This document shows, in pieces, positions 1 through 7,961 of a DNA stretch of 38,971 nucleotides. How positions within the stretch are numbered: position 1 is the first letter of the stretch; every line of letters begins with the position of its first letter. Location of the stretch: assembly GCA_023431215.1 (NCBI GenBank), contig JAEYXR010000112.1, positions 1 to 38,971 of the forward strand, given 5' to 3'. This DNA is from Bacillota bacterium. GTDB lineage: Bacteria > Bacillota > Clostridia > Oscillospirales > Ruminococcaceae. Below the pieces are notes generated by a model. It saw only the letters and a list, made by a program, of their open reading frames with translations. It ran no database searches and was not told the origin of the DNA. Position numbers and translations under genes: made by a program.

Positions 1-41
1 CCCATAAGGCGGGCCGCTGACCAGCGCTACTCGAAAAAAGA

Positions 42-1145
42 TTAACCTCTGCCAAAGCCTTCGTATGCTACGACCTTTATTTCTCCGGATTTTACTTTTG
101 CTTCCAGCTCTTTGACTTTGTCAAGAATATCCTGAGGGAACTTATCGCCCAGGGCAGTCTTCATGGTGGACATATCGGTTAGGCCTACGCCGCCGTTGCT
201 GATATCCAGATATGTTGTTTTTCCGCCTTCAAAAGTACCGTTAACAGCAGCTTCAATGGCAAGATAGGTACCCTGGTCAACACGCTTGAGCATAGAAGTG
301 AGGATGGAACCAGGATACACGTCATCCTGATTGAGGTCCACGCCGATGGCGTATTTGCCTTGCTCCTTTGCAGCTTCCAAAATGCCTGTTCCGGTACCGG
401 AAGCAACGTTCATAACAATATCTGCACCCTGGCTGTACTGAGCAATGGTCAGCTCTTTACCCTTTAGAGGGTCATTGAAAGTGCCGGCAAATGCCTGGAG
501 AATCTTGATGTCCGGGTCTATGTATTTTGCGCCCTGCTCAAACCCTACAAAAAAGTCGTGGAGTACAGGGATGTCCATTCCGCCAACCCAGCCAATGGTT
601 TTATCGGCATTGACGCCGGGAATATCGGTTTTGGTGGTAAACATAGCAGCAGCTGCACCAGCCAGGAAAGAACCTTCATTTTGTGCAAAGGTAGAAGAAA
701 CAATGTTGTCGCCCTCTACTACACCGTCAATAAGCGCAAACTTAGTGTTGGGGAATTCGGGGCAATGCTTTGCCATAATTTCCTGAAACTGTGTAGACAC
801 GCCAATGACTAAATCATAACCGTCAGCGGCCATTGCAACAAAGTTGGACTCCCACTCTGTGGGCTCTTTTGATTCCATTTCTTTTAGCTCAATGCCAAAA
901 TCTTTTACGGCTCTCAGTGCGCCTTCATGGGCAGAGTCGTTAAAAGATTTGTCTCCCAAAAAGCCGGAATAAACCAAGGCTACCTTTAATGGCTTGGCGG
1001 GAGCAGGCTCAGAGGATGAAGGAGCAGGTGTCTGTGATTCAACGGGAGCTGCAGAGGATGATACCTCGGCAGGCTTAGAGGAGCAGCCAGCGAACACTGC
1101 CAGCATAAGAGCAAACACTGTTAAAACCGCTAAAACTTTCTTCAT
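42..1145 (-). CDS. BMP-family (PnrA-like) substrate-binding lipoprotein
   Basis: Extracytoplasmic solute receptor of a BMP/PnrA-type ABC importer, a family that mostly binds nucleosides. The 367-aa product starts with a lipoprotein signal peptide (KK, a hydrophobic stretch, then a lipobox ending AGC with the lipidated Cys at 21). A Ser/Pro/Ala/Glu-rich linker follows to about residue 50, then the periplasmic-binding fold, which reads well against the family (KVALVYSG near 55, a GWVGGMDIP-type segment near 187). A strong AAGGAGG lies 7-8 nt before the ATG. The ATPase and permease genes are not in view; they could lie before base 1, downstream on this strand. A divergent LacI-type regulator and a LacI-like operator in the spacer suggest local repression. 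Nucleoside binding is a family expectation and is not shown by the sequence. Confidence 0.93.
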   Translation of the reverse strand: MKKVLAVLTVFALMLAVFAGCSSKPAEVSSSAAPVESQTPAPSSSEPAPAKPLKVALVYSGFLGDKSFNDSAHEGALRAVKDFGIELKEMESKEPTEWESNFVAMAADGYDLVIGVSTQFQEIMAKHCPEFPNTKFALIDGVVEGDNIVSSTFAQNEGSFLAGAAAAMFTTKTDIPGVNADKTIGWVGGMDIPVLHDFFVGFEQGAKYIDPDIKILQAFAGTFNDPLKGKELTIAQYSQGADIVMNVASGTGTGILEAAKEQGKYAIGVDLNQDDVYPGSILTSMLKRVDQGTYLAIEAAVNGTFEGGKTTYLDISNGGVGLTDMSTMKTALGDKFPQDILDKVKELEAKVKSGEIKVVAYEGFGRG

Positions 1146-1284
1146 TATTTTTCCTCCTTATATAGCTTTTTATGTTATGCCGTCTCCAGACGGCGGATAA
1201 TCCTGTCGATTTCAGCCCATATTGAGCGTTTTATGTCATTTGTGATTATAATGTCAAATTATTTTAAACGCCTTGTGTAATTAG

Positions 1285-1298
1285 GTAAACCGTTTTAC
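1285..1298. promoter_or_regulatory. Candidate LacI-family operator
   Basis: The 14-bp sequence GTAAACCGTTTTAC is an imperfect palindrome (GTAAA/TTTAC arms) with a central CpG, which is the hallmark of LacI/GalR operators. It lies 140 bp upstream of the lipoprotein start and 222 bp upstream of the regulator start. The link to the adjacent regulator is inferred from position. Confidence 0.5.
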
Positions 1299-1450
1299 TC
1301 TTTGCAACTACATCTTAATTTATTTTTTTACTGTTGTCAATATTGCTTTTAATTTTTTTACAATTTTAAAAATATTTATATATTATGCCATAACAACTAG
1401 TTTTAAATTTAGATTTAATCACGAAAAAATCACTTTTAAAAATGTTTGAT

Positions 1451-1478
1451 TTGCTATTGCAAAAATAAAAGGTATAAT
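1451..1478 (+). promoter_or_regulatory. Sigma-A-type promoter of the LacI-family gene
   Basis: A -35 box TTGCTA (1451-1456), a 16-nt spacer and a perfect -10 TATAAT (1473-1478). The -10 ends about 40 nt before the GTG start. Confidence 0.6.
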
Positions 1479-1519
1479 TATAACTAATTTATTATAATTT
1501 ATAAAAATCAGGTGATTGG

Positions 1520-2560
1520 GTGAGAACAACAATTAAGGATATTGCGGCAAAAACAAATTTATCGGTAACCACAGTATCTTTGGTACTGAATAATAAGCCG
1601 TCAAAAATTTCTCAAAAAACACGTGAGCTTGTGCTAAAAACTGCAAGAGAGATGAATTACAGGCCAAACCAGCTTGCTGTTGGGCTTATAAAAAAGCGTA
1701 CCAAAACTCTTGGGCTAATTGTTTCTGATATTCGCAATGATTTTTTCTCTTCCCTTGCAAAAGGAATTGAGGGAGAATGCCGCCGCAATGGCTGGACTCT
1801 CATTTTATGTAATTCCAACGATCATCATGACAGAGACATTGAATATATCAATGTATTGGCAAGCAAAAGTGTGGACGGCATTTTATATTGCATGTCTATT
1901 GACAGTGATTATCATAACTTTAAACAAAGCTTTGATTTGCTTAACGAGCTGCATATTCCCTTTGTCCTTTTGGACAGGACCTATCCTTTTCCACATTTGG
2001 CTTCAGTAAAAATGGACCATACGCTGGGGGGATACCTTGCAGCGCATCATTTGATTGAGTTGGGACATCGCCGTATTGCCTGCGTAACCGGCCCCCATTA
2101 TTTGGAAGATTCCTATAATCGGCTGGATGGCTACCGCAAGGCTTTAAATGAAGCCGGTATCCCTTTTGATTCATCTATCATTTTTGAAGGGTGTTATGAT
2201 GCAGAGAGCGGAGAGTCGGCTGTAAGCGCTCTTTTGAACAAAGACTTTTCAGCAGTTTTTGCGTTTAATGATATGATGGCATTTGGAGTTTGCAGAGGCC
2301 TTAAAAAACATGGATTATCTGTTCCTGCAGATATATCGGTTGTGGGATATGATGATATTTTCTTGGCAGAAGCTTTGGAAGTACCGCTTACCACCATTAA
2401 ACAGCCTGTAGGCGAAATGGGTTCTGTTGCTACCCGAAAAATTATTGCAACAATTGAAGATGAGCCTTTTACCGAGGATACTTTGTTTGAGCCTAAATTA
2501 ATTATTCGAAACAGTACTGCTCCTTTTTGTAACAAAGAATCAACCCCTTCTTTGTTTTAA
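1520..2560 (+). CDS. LacI/GalR-family transcriptional regulator
   Basis: DNA-binding regulator of 346 aa, the usual family length. Residues 5-25 form the N-terminal helix-turn-helix (IKDIAAKTNLSVTTVSLVLN), followed by the hinge (YRPNQLAVGL) near 47-57. A periplasmic-binding-protein-like effector domain runs from about 62 to 335 (TLGLIVSDI opening; FAFNDMMAFG and VVGYDDI motifs). The start is GTG with AGGTGA at 1510-1515, a short 4-nt spacing; no better start is near and the HTH needs this N terminus. It is divergent from the BMP-family lipoprotein gene and probably controls it in response to a related solute. The ligand cannot be read from sequence. Confidence 0.93.
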   Translation: MRTTIKDIAAKTNLSVTTVSLVLNNKPSKISQKTRELVLKTAREMNYRPNQLAVGLIKKRTKTLGLIVSDIRNDFFSSLAKGIEGECRRNGWTLILCNSNDHHDRDIEYINVLASKSVDGILYCMSIDSDYHNFKQSFDLLNELHIPFVLLDRTYPFPHLASVKMDHTLGGYLAAHHLIELGHRRIACVTGPHYLEDSYNRLDGYRKALNEAGIPFDSSIIFEGCYDAESGESAVSALLNKDFSAVFAFNDMMAFGVCRGLKKHGLSVPADISVVGYDDIFLAEALEVPLTTIKQPVGEMGSVATRKIIATIEDEPFTEDTLFEPKLIIRNSTAPFCNKESTPSLF

Positions 2561-2645
2561 CTTGTCACCAGTAAAAAAGTCGTCGAACAAATACGAATAG
2601 TCTTAAAAACAACTTGTGATTACAGGGTCAAGGTAAAATGAATAC

Positions 2646-2692
2646 AAAAAACAAGGACGGAAACCTATTGCGGTTATCGCCCTTGTTTTTTT
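2646..2692 (+). terminator. Rho-independent terminator after the LacI-family gene
   Basis: AAAAACAAGG at 2646-2656 pairs with CCTTGTTTTTTT at 2681-2692, giving a long loop that is itself partly paired and a T7 tract. It sits about 85 bp after the regulator stop. Confidence 0.7.
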
Positions 2693-2776
2693 CGTTTACA
2701 GGTATTTGCACTTGTTTCTTTATAAGTATCATCTTACAGCTGTTAATCTCAGTGCTTTAAAAAAGGGGACCTCAGT

Positions 2777-3261
2777 TTAATCCTCTGGCACATGCAGCAC
2801 ATCACCCGGATGAATCAGGGCAAATCTACTTTTATTGTTTAGCCGCTCAAACTCGCCCATGGGCCTGCAATGTCTGTAAATGCGGTATTGGGCCTGATTG
2901 TAGCCAATACCGTACATAGAAAAATGATTGGTACTAAAGTGCAGTTCCTTTTCCACACTGTTATAGACCGAGTTTATGATCCACTGTACCCTGCCCTTGG
3001 CGTCCACATAGACAGCCTGCATATTCCCAGGTTTTCCATCCACGCCAAGGGTGTAGGGGATAGTGTCCCACACGCTGCCGAACCAAAACTATGTACCTGT
3101 TTATCGCCACCGTAGTTCATCTTAAGGTTAAACACTGGGCGACTACCAATCGCTTATTTCGCTTCTCCGGTTAAATTTCCGCTGTTTATGCGGGTTGCGG
3201 TTATGATGATATCAGATTTTGCCTGCCTGTTGATTTCCGTTACAGACGCTAAATTTATACC
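2777..3261 (-). pseudogene. Decayed C-terminal remnant of an SLH/Ig-like surface protein, with a LysM tail
   Basis: Reading the minus strand from about 3261, one frame gives TEINRQAKSDIIITATRINS then GNLTGEAK, an in-frame TAA (3154-3156), and on in the same frame AIGSRPVFNLKMNYGGDKQV. A frameshift near 3080 then moves the reading into a second frame with GSVWDTIPYTLG and FSTNHFSMYGIGYN. This order (GDRPV-like strand, IPYT, THFS-Y-VGYN) is typical of the C-terminal repeat region of clostridial S-layer-homology surface proteins. After GYN the last 40 residues instead resemble the second half of a LysM motif (RLNN, LIHPGDVLHVPE), so the piece also looks internally fused. There is no start, signal peptide or ribosome binding site. 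One 98-codon frame stays open (2777-3073) but is not a gene by itself. Confidence 0.75.
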
Positions 3262-3398
3262 AATTTTGATTTTTGATTATCTGCCACTAAATAATACTAA
3301 CTATTTTTTTGTAATGATAGTGTCCTGCACCGTCTTTAGCAAATAGACCGTAACAATTTTCTTTATGCCTTATTTGGCAATAAGTACCTATAACATAT

Positions 3399-3440
3399 TT
3401 GACCATTGCGTTTTAACTGGTTGTTATAACAACGTTGTTA
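3399..3440 (+). promoter_or_regulatory. gntR promoter overlapped by palindromic operator
   Basis: A -35 TTGACC (3399-3404) and a weak -10 TGTTAT (3422-3427) are separated by 17 nt. The -10 lies inside two overlapping perfect palindromes: TTGTTATAACAA (3421-3432) and TAACAACGTTGTTA (3427-3440). The same TTGTTAT/ATAACAA element recurs before the next operon, so autorepression by the GntR protein is likely (inference). Confidence 0.55.
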
Positions 3441-3524
3441 AATATGGTTGTAATTTTAGAGTTAATCTTATATAATCTGAATAAAAGACTTTTAATATTA
3501 TCATTGCATAAGGTTGGATTAATC

Positions 3525-4256
3525 ATGATAAGTCACTCTGCCGCTACACCACTTTATCTTCAGCTTCAAGAACAGCTGGAGAAAGCCATTAGTGAAGGCG
3601 TTTACAAGCCCGGTGATAAGCTTCCGTCTGAAAATGAAATGTGCAAGCAGTATAACGTTAGCCGTATTACCGTTCGCCAGACTATCAGTATGCTGATGCA
3701 AAAAGATTTGGTTTATTCTGTGCACGGAAAAGGAACCTTTGTTAAGGTGCCTGCCATTAATCATGAACTGTCTAAAATTGTCCGCTTTGGTACCTCGCTA
3801 AGGCAGAAAGGGTTGAATGGCTTTACTCGCGTTGACTCTTTTTACCCCATGGCCGAAAACAAAAAAGCTTCCGAAGTTCTTTTGGGGAAATATTGCAATC
3901 TAAACTTGGTTGGATATGCTCAGGACACCCCTGTTGTCTATTACCAGTCTTATGTAAAAGATGATCTTAAAGAAAAAATGTATCGTTATGCCAAAGGCTT
4001 TGAGATGCAGCATGTTGCGTTTTCTTCTTATGATTTATACGATAAAATGGGAATCCGTATCAGACGTGTAGAACAAATTATTAGTGCCATAAATTCCGAT
4101 GAATCGTTAAATCTTATCTTTGAATCTTCTGGGAATAACGCACTTATTGTATTGGAAACCACATATTATTCTAATGACGACACCCCGCTGGAATACAAAA
4201 AGGCCTATTATCGATCCGATATTTATTCCTTTTACCTTCAGCGCAGCCTTGATTAA
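3525..4256 (+). CDS. GntR-family regulator, HutC/UTRA subfamily
   Basis: Repressor-type regulator of 243 aa, normal for the HutC subfamily. Residues 7-72 are the winged helix (TPLYLQLQEQLEKAI, then PGDKLPSENEM, then VSRITVRQTI and a GKGTFV wing). About 90-235 is a UTRA ligand-binding domain, ending with the typical ALIVLETTYYSNDDTPLEY strand. I chose ATG 3525 because the family N terminus begins there; a longer frame to TTG 3435 would run through the promoter and operator. The ribosome binding site is weak (AAGG 12 nt upstream). It lies directly upstream of the AtuA-like operon, whose promoter carries repeats of the palindrome found at its own promoter. UTRA ligands are usually small metabolites; this one is unknown. 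Confidence 0.92.
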   Translation: MISHSAATPLYLQLQEQLEKAISEGVYKPGDKLPSENEMCKQYNVSRITVRQTISMLMQKDLVYSVHGKGTFVKVPAINHELSKIVRFGTSLRQKGLNGFTRVDSFYPMAENKKASEVLLGKYCNLNLVGYAQDTPVVYYQSYVKDDLKEKMYRYAKGFEMQHVAFSSYDLYDKMGIRIRRVEQIISAINSDESLNLIFESSGNNALIVLETTYYSNDDTPLEYKKAYYRSDIYSFYLQRSLD

Positions 4257-4274
4257 TACCGTTAATTTTAAAAT

Positions 4275-4310
4275 AAAAAAGACAGCCTTCATAAAAAGGC
4301 TGTCTTTTTT
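4275..4310 (+). terminator. gntR terminator
   Basis: AAAAAAGACAGCCTT pairs perfectly with AAGGCTGTCTTTTTT across a 6-nt loop, ending in six T. It is 18 bp after the gntR stop. Confidence 0.9.
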
Positions 4311-4376
4311 ATTTGTTTTTGTTTCAAACAATGTATGACAACATTGAGGCATTACAATTATGCAACAATCAATTGA

Positions 4377-4412
4377 TATAACAAGTTTTATAATTACTGC
4401 AAACTTGTTATA
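4377..4412. promoter_or_regulatory. Candidate distal GntR operator
   Basis: A perfect 12-bp inverted repeat: TATAACAAGTTT (4377-4388) and AAACTTGTTATA (4401-4412) with a 12-nt spacer. Each arm contains the ATAACAAG element seen again near the downstream promoter. It has no T tract, so it is not a terminator. Confidence 0.55.
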
Positions 4413-4501
4413 AACGAAAAAGCATTTTTGTGCAGTATTACCATTTTTATTTAAAAACATTGGAATGTCTTTGCAGTAAAAAACTAAAAATATACTTGAT
4501 T

Positions 4502-4555
4502 TTGCAAACTTGTTATTATAAGATATAGTTACTTGTTATGATAACATATAACAAG
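4502..4555 (+). promoter_or_regulatory. Promoter and proximal operator of the AtuA-like operon
   Basis: TTGCAA (4502-4507), a 16-nt spacer and TATAGT (4524-4529) make a plausible promoter. A CTTGTTAT half-site (4509-4516) lies between the boxes, and an inverted pair CTTGTTAT (4532-4539)/ATAACAAG (4548-4555) covers the expected transcription start; inside it GTTAT-G-ATAAC is also symmetrical. A repressor bound here would block initiation. Confidence 0.55.
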
Positions 4556-4588
4556 ATATATACATGTGGTAACAGGAGGTAATCTATC

Positions 4589-5959
4589 ATGGGAAAGGAA
4601 ACTTTGCGTATCATCTCTCCCAATGGGCATCTGGGATTTGCACCGACCAAAGAAGAGAGCTTCTGGCTGGGGGCTGCCACCAAACCCGACTACTATTGTG
4701 CCGATTCGGGCAGCGATGATATCGGCCCCGTACCGCTGGGTGCAGATAAATGTGCCAGCCACTATGACCACCAAAAGCATGACCTGGAATTAATGCTACT
4801 GGCCTCTCGGGAACAGGGCGTACCAATGATCATAGGCTCAGCCGGTGACACAGGTACCAACAGCCGCGTTGATATGTATGTGGAGATGATACGCGATCTG
4901 GCCAAAAAGCACAAGATGAAAAAGTTTAAGCTGGCATATTTTTATTCCGAAGTTGACAAGGAATACATACGGACAAAAATGCTCAGCGGAGAAAAAATTG
5001 AAGGACTGGACGGTCGTACAGATTTAACTCTGGAAGAGCTGGATGCTACCGATCGCATTGTGGCTGTAGCTGGTGTACATCCTTACATCAAATGCCTCGA
5101 AATGGGAGCTGATATCATTATTGGCGGACGTTCCAGTGACGTTGCTGTTTTTGCCGCTCCTTCTATTTATGAAGGCTTCCCTGAAAATTTATCCTACTAT
5201 GTGGGCAAAGTTTTGGAATGTGCTTCCTTCTGCTGTGAGCCTTACGGAGCAAAAGAATCTGTTATAGGCACCGTTTCTCACGATGATGTAAAGGTAACCG
5301 CTATGGCACCGTTCCAGAGATGCACCATTGCTTCTGTAGCCGGTCATGCCATGTATGAGCGTACCAATCCTTACTTTGAGTATGTAGCCGGCGGCAAAAT
5401 GGATATGACCAACTGTGTCTATGAGCAATATGACGAAAAAACCTGCCGCATTACCAACCCCAAGTTTATACCCATTGAGGGCAGGGTCAAAGTTAAGCTG
5501 GAAGGTTCCGGACGCATTGGCTACCGCTATATGGGCATGGCCGGTGTGCGTGACCCCTATACCATTAAAAACATTGACAAGGTCATTGAATGGGCAAAGT
5601 CTCAGGTAAAAGAGCGTCATCCCGATGGAGATTATGAACTGAGCTACCGCATCTTTGGTAAAAATGGGGTTATGGGCGACCTGGAGCCTGTAAAAGATAC
5701 TCAGTCTCATGAGCTGCTCATTGTGGTAGAGGGTGTTTCCAAGGATAAAGCCCTGGCTGAAGAAGCCACCCTCATTGGAACTCGCCAGATTTTCTATGCA
5801 CGTCTACCGGAGGTTAAAGGTACCGCGGGAACCGCCGCATTCATTCTGGATGAGGTCACACCCATTTCCGACGCTTACACCTGGACCATGGACCACACCG
5901 TTGCTGTGGATGATCCTATGGAGCTGTTTCAGGTCAATATGATTGAAATTGGTCAGTGA
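4589..5959 (+). CDS. AtuA-family protein (former DUF1446)
   Basis: 456-aa soluble protein matching the AtuA (acyclic terpene utilization) N-terminal family by overall pattern: an ADSGSDDIGP motif near 31-40, PMIIGSAGDTGTNS near 78-91, and a central GADIIIGGRSSDVAVFAAP near 172-190. AtuA is named from a terpene-degradation locus, but the biochemical role of most members is not established. AGGAGGT lies 9 nt before the ATG. The next gene, 12 bp on, encodes DUF4387, which resembles the C-terminal domain that longer AtuA proteins carry, so the two products probably act together. The operon continues into transporters, and candidate GntR sites lie in the promoter. A catabolic role on an imported acid is inferred; terpene use is not supported by the neighbourhood. 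Confidence 0.85.
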   Translation: MGKETLRIISPNGHLGFAPTKEESFWLGAATKPDYYCADSGSDDIGPVPLGADKCASHYDHQKHDLELMLLASREQGVPMIIGSAGDTGTNSRVDMYVEMIRDLAKKHKMKKFKLAYFYSEVDKEYIRTKMLSGEKIEGLDGRTDLTLEELDATDRIVAVAGVHPYIKCLEMGADIIIGGRSSDVAVFAAPSIYEGFPENLSYYVGKVLECASFCCEPYGAKESVIGTVSHDDVKVTAMAPFQRCTIASVAGHAMYERTNPYFEYVAGGKMDMTNCVYEQYDEKTCRITNPKFIPIEGRVKVKLEGSGRIGYRYMGMAGVRDPYTIKNIDKVIEWAKSQVKERHPDGDYELSYRIFGKNGVMGDLEPVKDTQSHELLIVVEGVSKDKALAEEATLIGTRQIFYARLPEVKGTAGTAAFILDEVTPISDAYTWTMDHTVAVDDPMELFQVNMIEIGQ

Positions 5960-5971
5960 GGAGGAGAAACC

Positions 5972-6298
5972 ATGAAAACCGTAAAGCTTGTAGACCTTGC
6001 CAAAACCATCCGAAGCAAAAATGCGGGAACCGACCGTATCACCTTTGATATCATTTTTCGCGACCCACACAACTATGAGCTGGTAAAAAGAAGCCGAGTG
6101 CTCAACCGTGAATTCGTTTCCAAGCTGTTTAATATTCCCGAAAGCCGTATTGCTGATTTTGTAGAGTTTGACCCAGGCTACGCCATTAAGTTTACCATCA
6201 ACCGTTTACGGCCTTCCGGCTGCTTTGGCGAAGGTGACGTGTTTGGATGCCAACAATATCCTCCTCTACTGGATGTTGAAATTCCTATTGAAGAGTAA
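5972..6298 (+). CDS. DUF4387 family protein, AtuA partner
   Basis: 108-aa protein beginning KTVKLVDLAKTIRSKNAG, the signature opening of DUF4387, with IIFRDPHNYELVKRS in the middle and a conserved INRLRPSG toward the end. The gene follows the AtuA-like gene after 12 bp, with GAGGAGG ahead of the ATG, so translation is probably linked. The opening LVDLAKTIRSKN resembles the LYDLA-x-RSGDK start of the C-terminal ferredoxin-fold domain of full-length AtuA proteins. My reading is that AtuA and DUF4387 here are the two halves of a protein fused elsewhere. The function is unknown. Confidence 0.85.
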   Translation: MKTVKLVDLAKTIRSKNAGTDRITFDIIFRDPHNYELVKRSRVLNREFVSKLFNIPESRIADFVEFDPGYAIKFTINRLRPSGCFGEGDVFGCQQYPPLLDVEIPIEE

Positions 6299-6312
6299 CG
6301 ATACAGAAAAGT

Positions 6313-6349
6313 CCCGGAAGATGGCTTTTATATCTTCTCATCTTCCGGG
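6313..6349 (+). other. Intercistronic stem-loop
   Basis: Perfect 10-bp arms CCCGGAAGAT (6313-6322) and ATCTTCCGGG (6340-6349) with a 17-nt loop and no T tract. It lies between the DUF4387 and symporter genes and may protect or process the mRNA so that the two segments are expressed at different levels. Confidence 0.55.
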
Positions 6350-6372
6350 GCTCAATCTGGAGGAGCAACACC

Positions 6373-7812
6373 ATGTCAATTCAAATCCTCATTATTGCAA
6401 CTTACTTTGTAATTACCATTGCCATAGGGCTTTACTCTAAAAAAACTGCAAAAAGCTCTGATGCTTTTCACGGTGCCGGCATGGGCGTTTTGATGTGTGT
6501 TTGTGCCTCTACCGGCGAATGGCTTGGGGGAACTGCCACAACAGGCGTGTCCGAATACGGCTTTGATTTTGGAATATCCGGCTCTTGGTATACCATTGCC
6601 AACGGGATAGGCATCATCTTTTTGGCACTGCTTTTTGCAAAATTATACCGCAGCATGGAAACAGTGACGGTTCCGGGTATTATCGGAAAATTTTTAGGCA
6701 TAAACGCCCGAACAGTATCCAGCATTTTTCTTACCTTTGTTATGCTGGCTGTAGGTACCTCTCAAATGATTGCTGCAGGCAGCCTAGGTGTCTCTTTAAT
6801 GGGGATTCCGTTTAACACTGCGGTCATTGCCTTTTCAGTGGTATTTATTATTTATACGCTGGCAGGCGGTATGCAGGCCGTTGCCTACACCAACATTATG
6901 CATCTTATCTGTATGTACGGCGGTGTAATTCTGGCCATTGTTCTGGCTTTAAAGCAGGTTGGCGGGTTTGATTCTGTAACCGCTGCTTTGCCTGATTCTT
7001 ACTTTAATATGACCTCAATTGGAATGCCTAAGGTATCCTCCTGGGTCATCGCCTCTTTGCTGGGGGCTTGCACCGCTCAGGCAGGTATTCAGCCTATTCT
7101 TGCCGCCAAGGATGTTCATGTGGCAAAAAAATCTGCCATTATTACTGCCTTTGTGGCTGCACCCTTTGGCCTTTTTACCGCCCTGCTTGGAATGATTGCA
7201 AAAACCATGTCCCTGCAAGGTGCTCTTTTAAATACCGCAGGAGAAGTGGTAACAAACGGCAAACTGGCACTCCCCACCCTAATGATGAATCTCTCCCCAG
7301 TCGCGGGAGGTATTGTGCTGGCTTCTATTTTGGCAGCAATATTGTCAACCGTATCCCCGCTTATTCTGGCATCCGGTACCATGCTTACCAAAGACCTGTA
7401 TCACGGTCTTTTTAACTGTGATGCCACAGATGCCCAAGTGATGAAAGTTTCTCGTATTACTACGGCTGTATCCGGTATCATCTGCGCTATGGGTGCCATC
7501 TTTTTAAATTCTTCTGGCATTCGTGTTCTTGATATCGTATACTTTGCCTATTCCATGCGTGGTGCTCTGTTTGTCATAGTGCTTCTGGGTATCTATTGGA
7601 AAAAGACCTCCGAAAAAGGTGCGGTTTACGGCATGATCTCCACTGCGCTTGTAGGCTTCTTCTGGGTAGCATACAACGCTGCCACCGGTCACTTCCCTAT
7701 TCCCGGTGTGACTGAAACTTATATTTCAATTTTTACTGCATTGATTACAACTGTACTTTTTACTTATCTATTTGCTAAGGACACACAGAAAAATCAAAAC
7801 ACCCTATCTTAG
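6373..7812 (+). CDS. Sodium:solute symporter (SSS family)
   Basis: 479-aa integral membrane protein with about 12-13 hydrophobic segments, the standard SSS size. It opens with a helix (LIIATYFVITIAIGLYS), has the family-type GATGVSEYGFDFG-like region near 55-70 (GTATTGVSEYGFDFG) and the conserved VYTL/IIYTLAGGMQAVAYTN stretch near 158-173. The GGAGCAACACC leader provides a GGAG site 8 nt before the ATG. It lies 74 bp after the DUF4387 gene, separated by a hairpin, and is presumably co-transcribed with the AtuA-like pair. SSS members use a sodium gradient to import sugars, amino acids or organic anions; location favours an organic acid (inference). Confidence 0.93.
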   Translation: MSIQILIIATYFVITIAIGLYSKKTAKSSDAFHGAGMGVLMCVCASTGEWLGGTATTGVSEYGFDFGISGSWYTIANGIGIIFLALLFAKLYRSMETVTVPGIIGKFLGINARTVSSIFLTFVMLAVGTSQMIAAGSLGVSLMGIPFNTAVIAFSVVFIIYTLAGGMQAVAYTNIMHLICMYGGVILAIVLALKQVGGFDSVTAALPDSYFNMTSIGMPKVSSWVIASLLGACTAQAGIQPILAAKDVHVAKKSAIITAFVAAPFGLFTALLGMIAKTMSLQGALLNTAGEVVTNGKLALPTLMMNLSPVAGGIVLASILAAILSTVSPLILASGTMLTKDLYHGLFNCDATDAQVMKVSRITTAVSGIICAMGAIFLNSSGIRVLDIVYFAYSMRGALFVIVLLGIYWKKTSEKGAVYGMISTALVGFFWVAYNAATGHFPIPGVTETYISIFTALITTVLFTYLFAKDTQKNQNTLS

Positions 7813-7961
7813 GTTTTAACCAGCTGTGCAATTGTGTTTTCTTTTTTATTTATTTTGGCTCACGGTACTGTTTAAAGATTTTATGCATCCCCTTATAGCA
7901 TCCCTCATATCAAAGCAAAAGAATCCAGAGGTATTTGTGTTAAAAAAGGAGATGAGACTAA

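Larger units (their letters stand above)
1146..1519. other. Divergent control region between lipoprotein and LacI genes
   Basis: This 374-bp AT-rich spacer has no open frame of note. It holds a LacI-type operator (1285-1298), a plus-strand promoter for the regulator (1451-1478) and, in the leader of the minus-strand lipoprotein gene, a perfect 7-bp hairpin GCCGTCT-cc-AGACGGC at 1179-1194, about 20 nt upstream of its ribosome binding site. I could not match the leader to a known riboswitch. Confidence 0.6.
4257..4588 (+). other. Regulatory spacer between gntR and the AtuA-like operon
   Basis: No gene is present. The spacer holds the gntR terminator (4275-4310), an upstream operator (4377-4412), a promoter (4502-4529) with an internal half-site, a downstream operator (4532-4555) and an AGGAGGT ribosome binding site just before 4589. 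Confidence 0.7.

Noticed and set aside
445..812. Overlapping plus-strand frames inside the lipoprotein gene
   Set aside because: They are antisense to a clear gene, lack ribosome binding sites and show no recognisable domains.
1179..1260. A riboswitch (purine or other) in the lipoprotein leader
   Set aside because: There is a clean hairpin, but I could not find the conserved core of any class I know. A covariance-model search would decide.
2777..3073. A 98-codon open frame that could be called a gene
   Set aside because: The recognisable domain continues upstream through a frameshift and a stop, and the frame has no ribosome binding site. It is part of a pseudogene.
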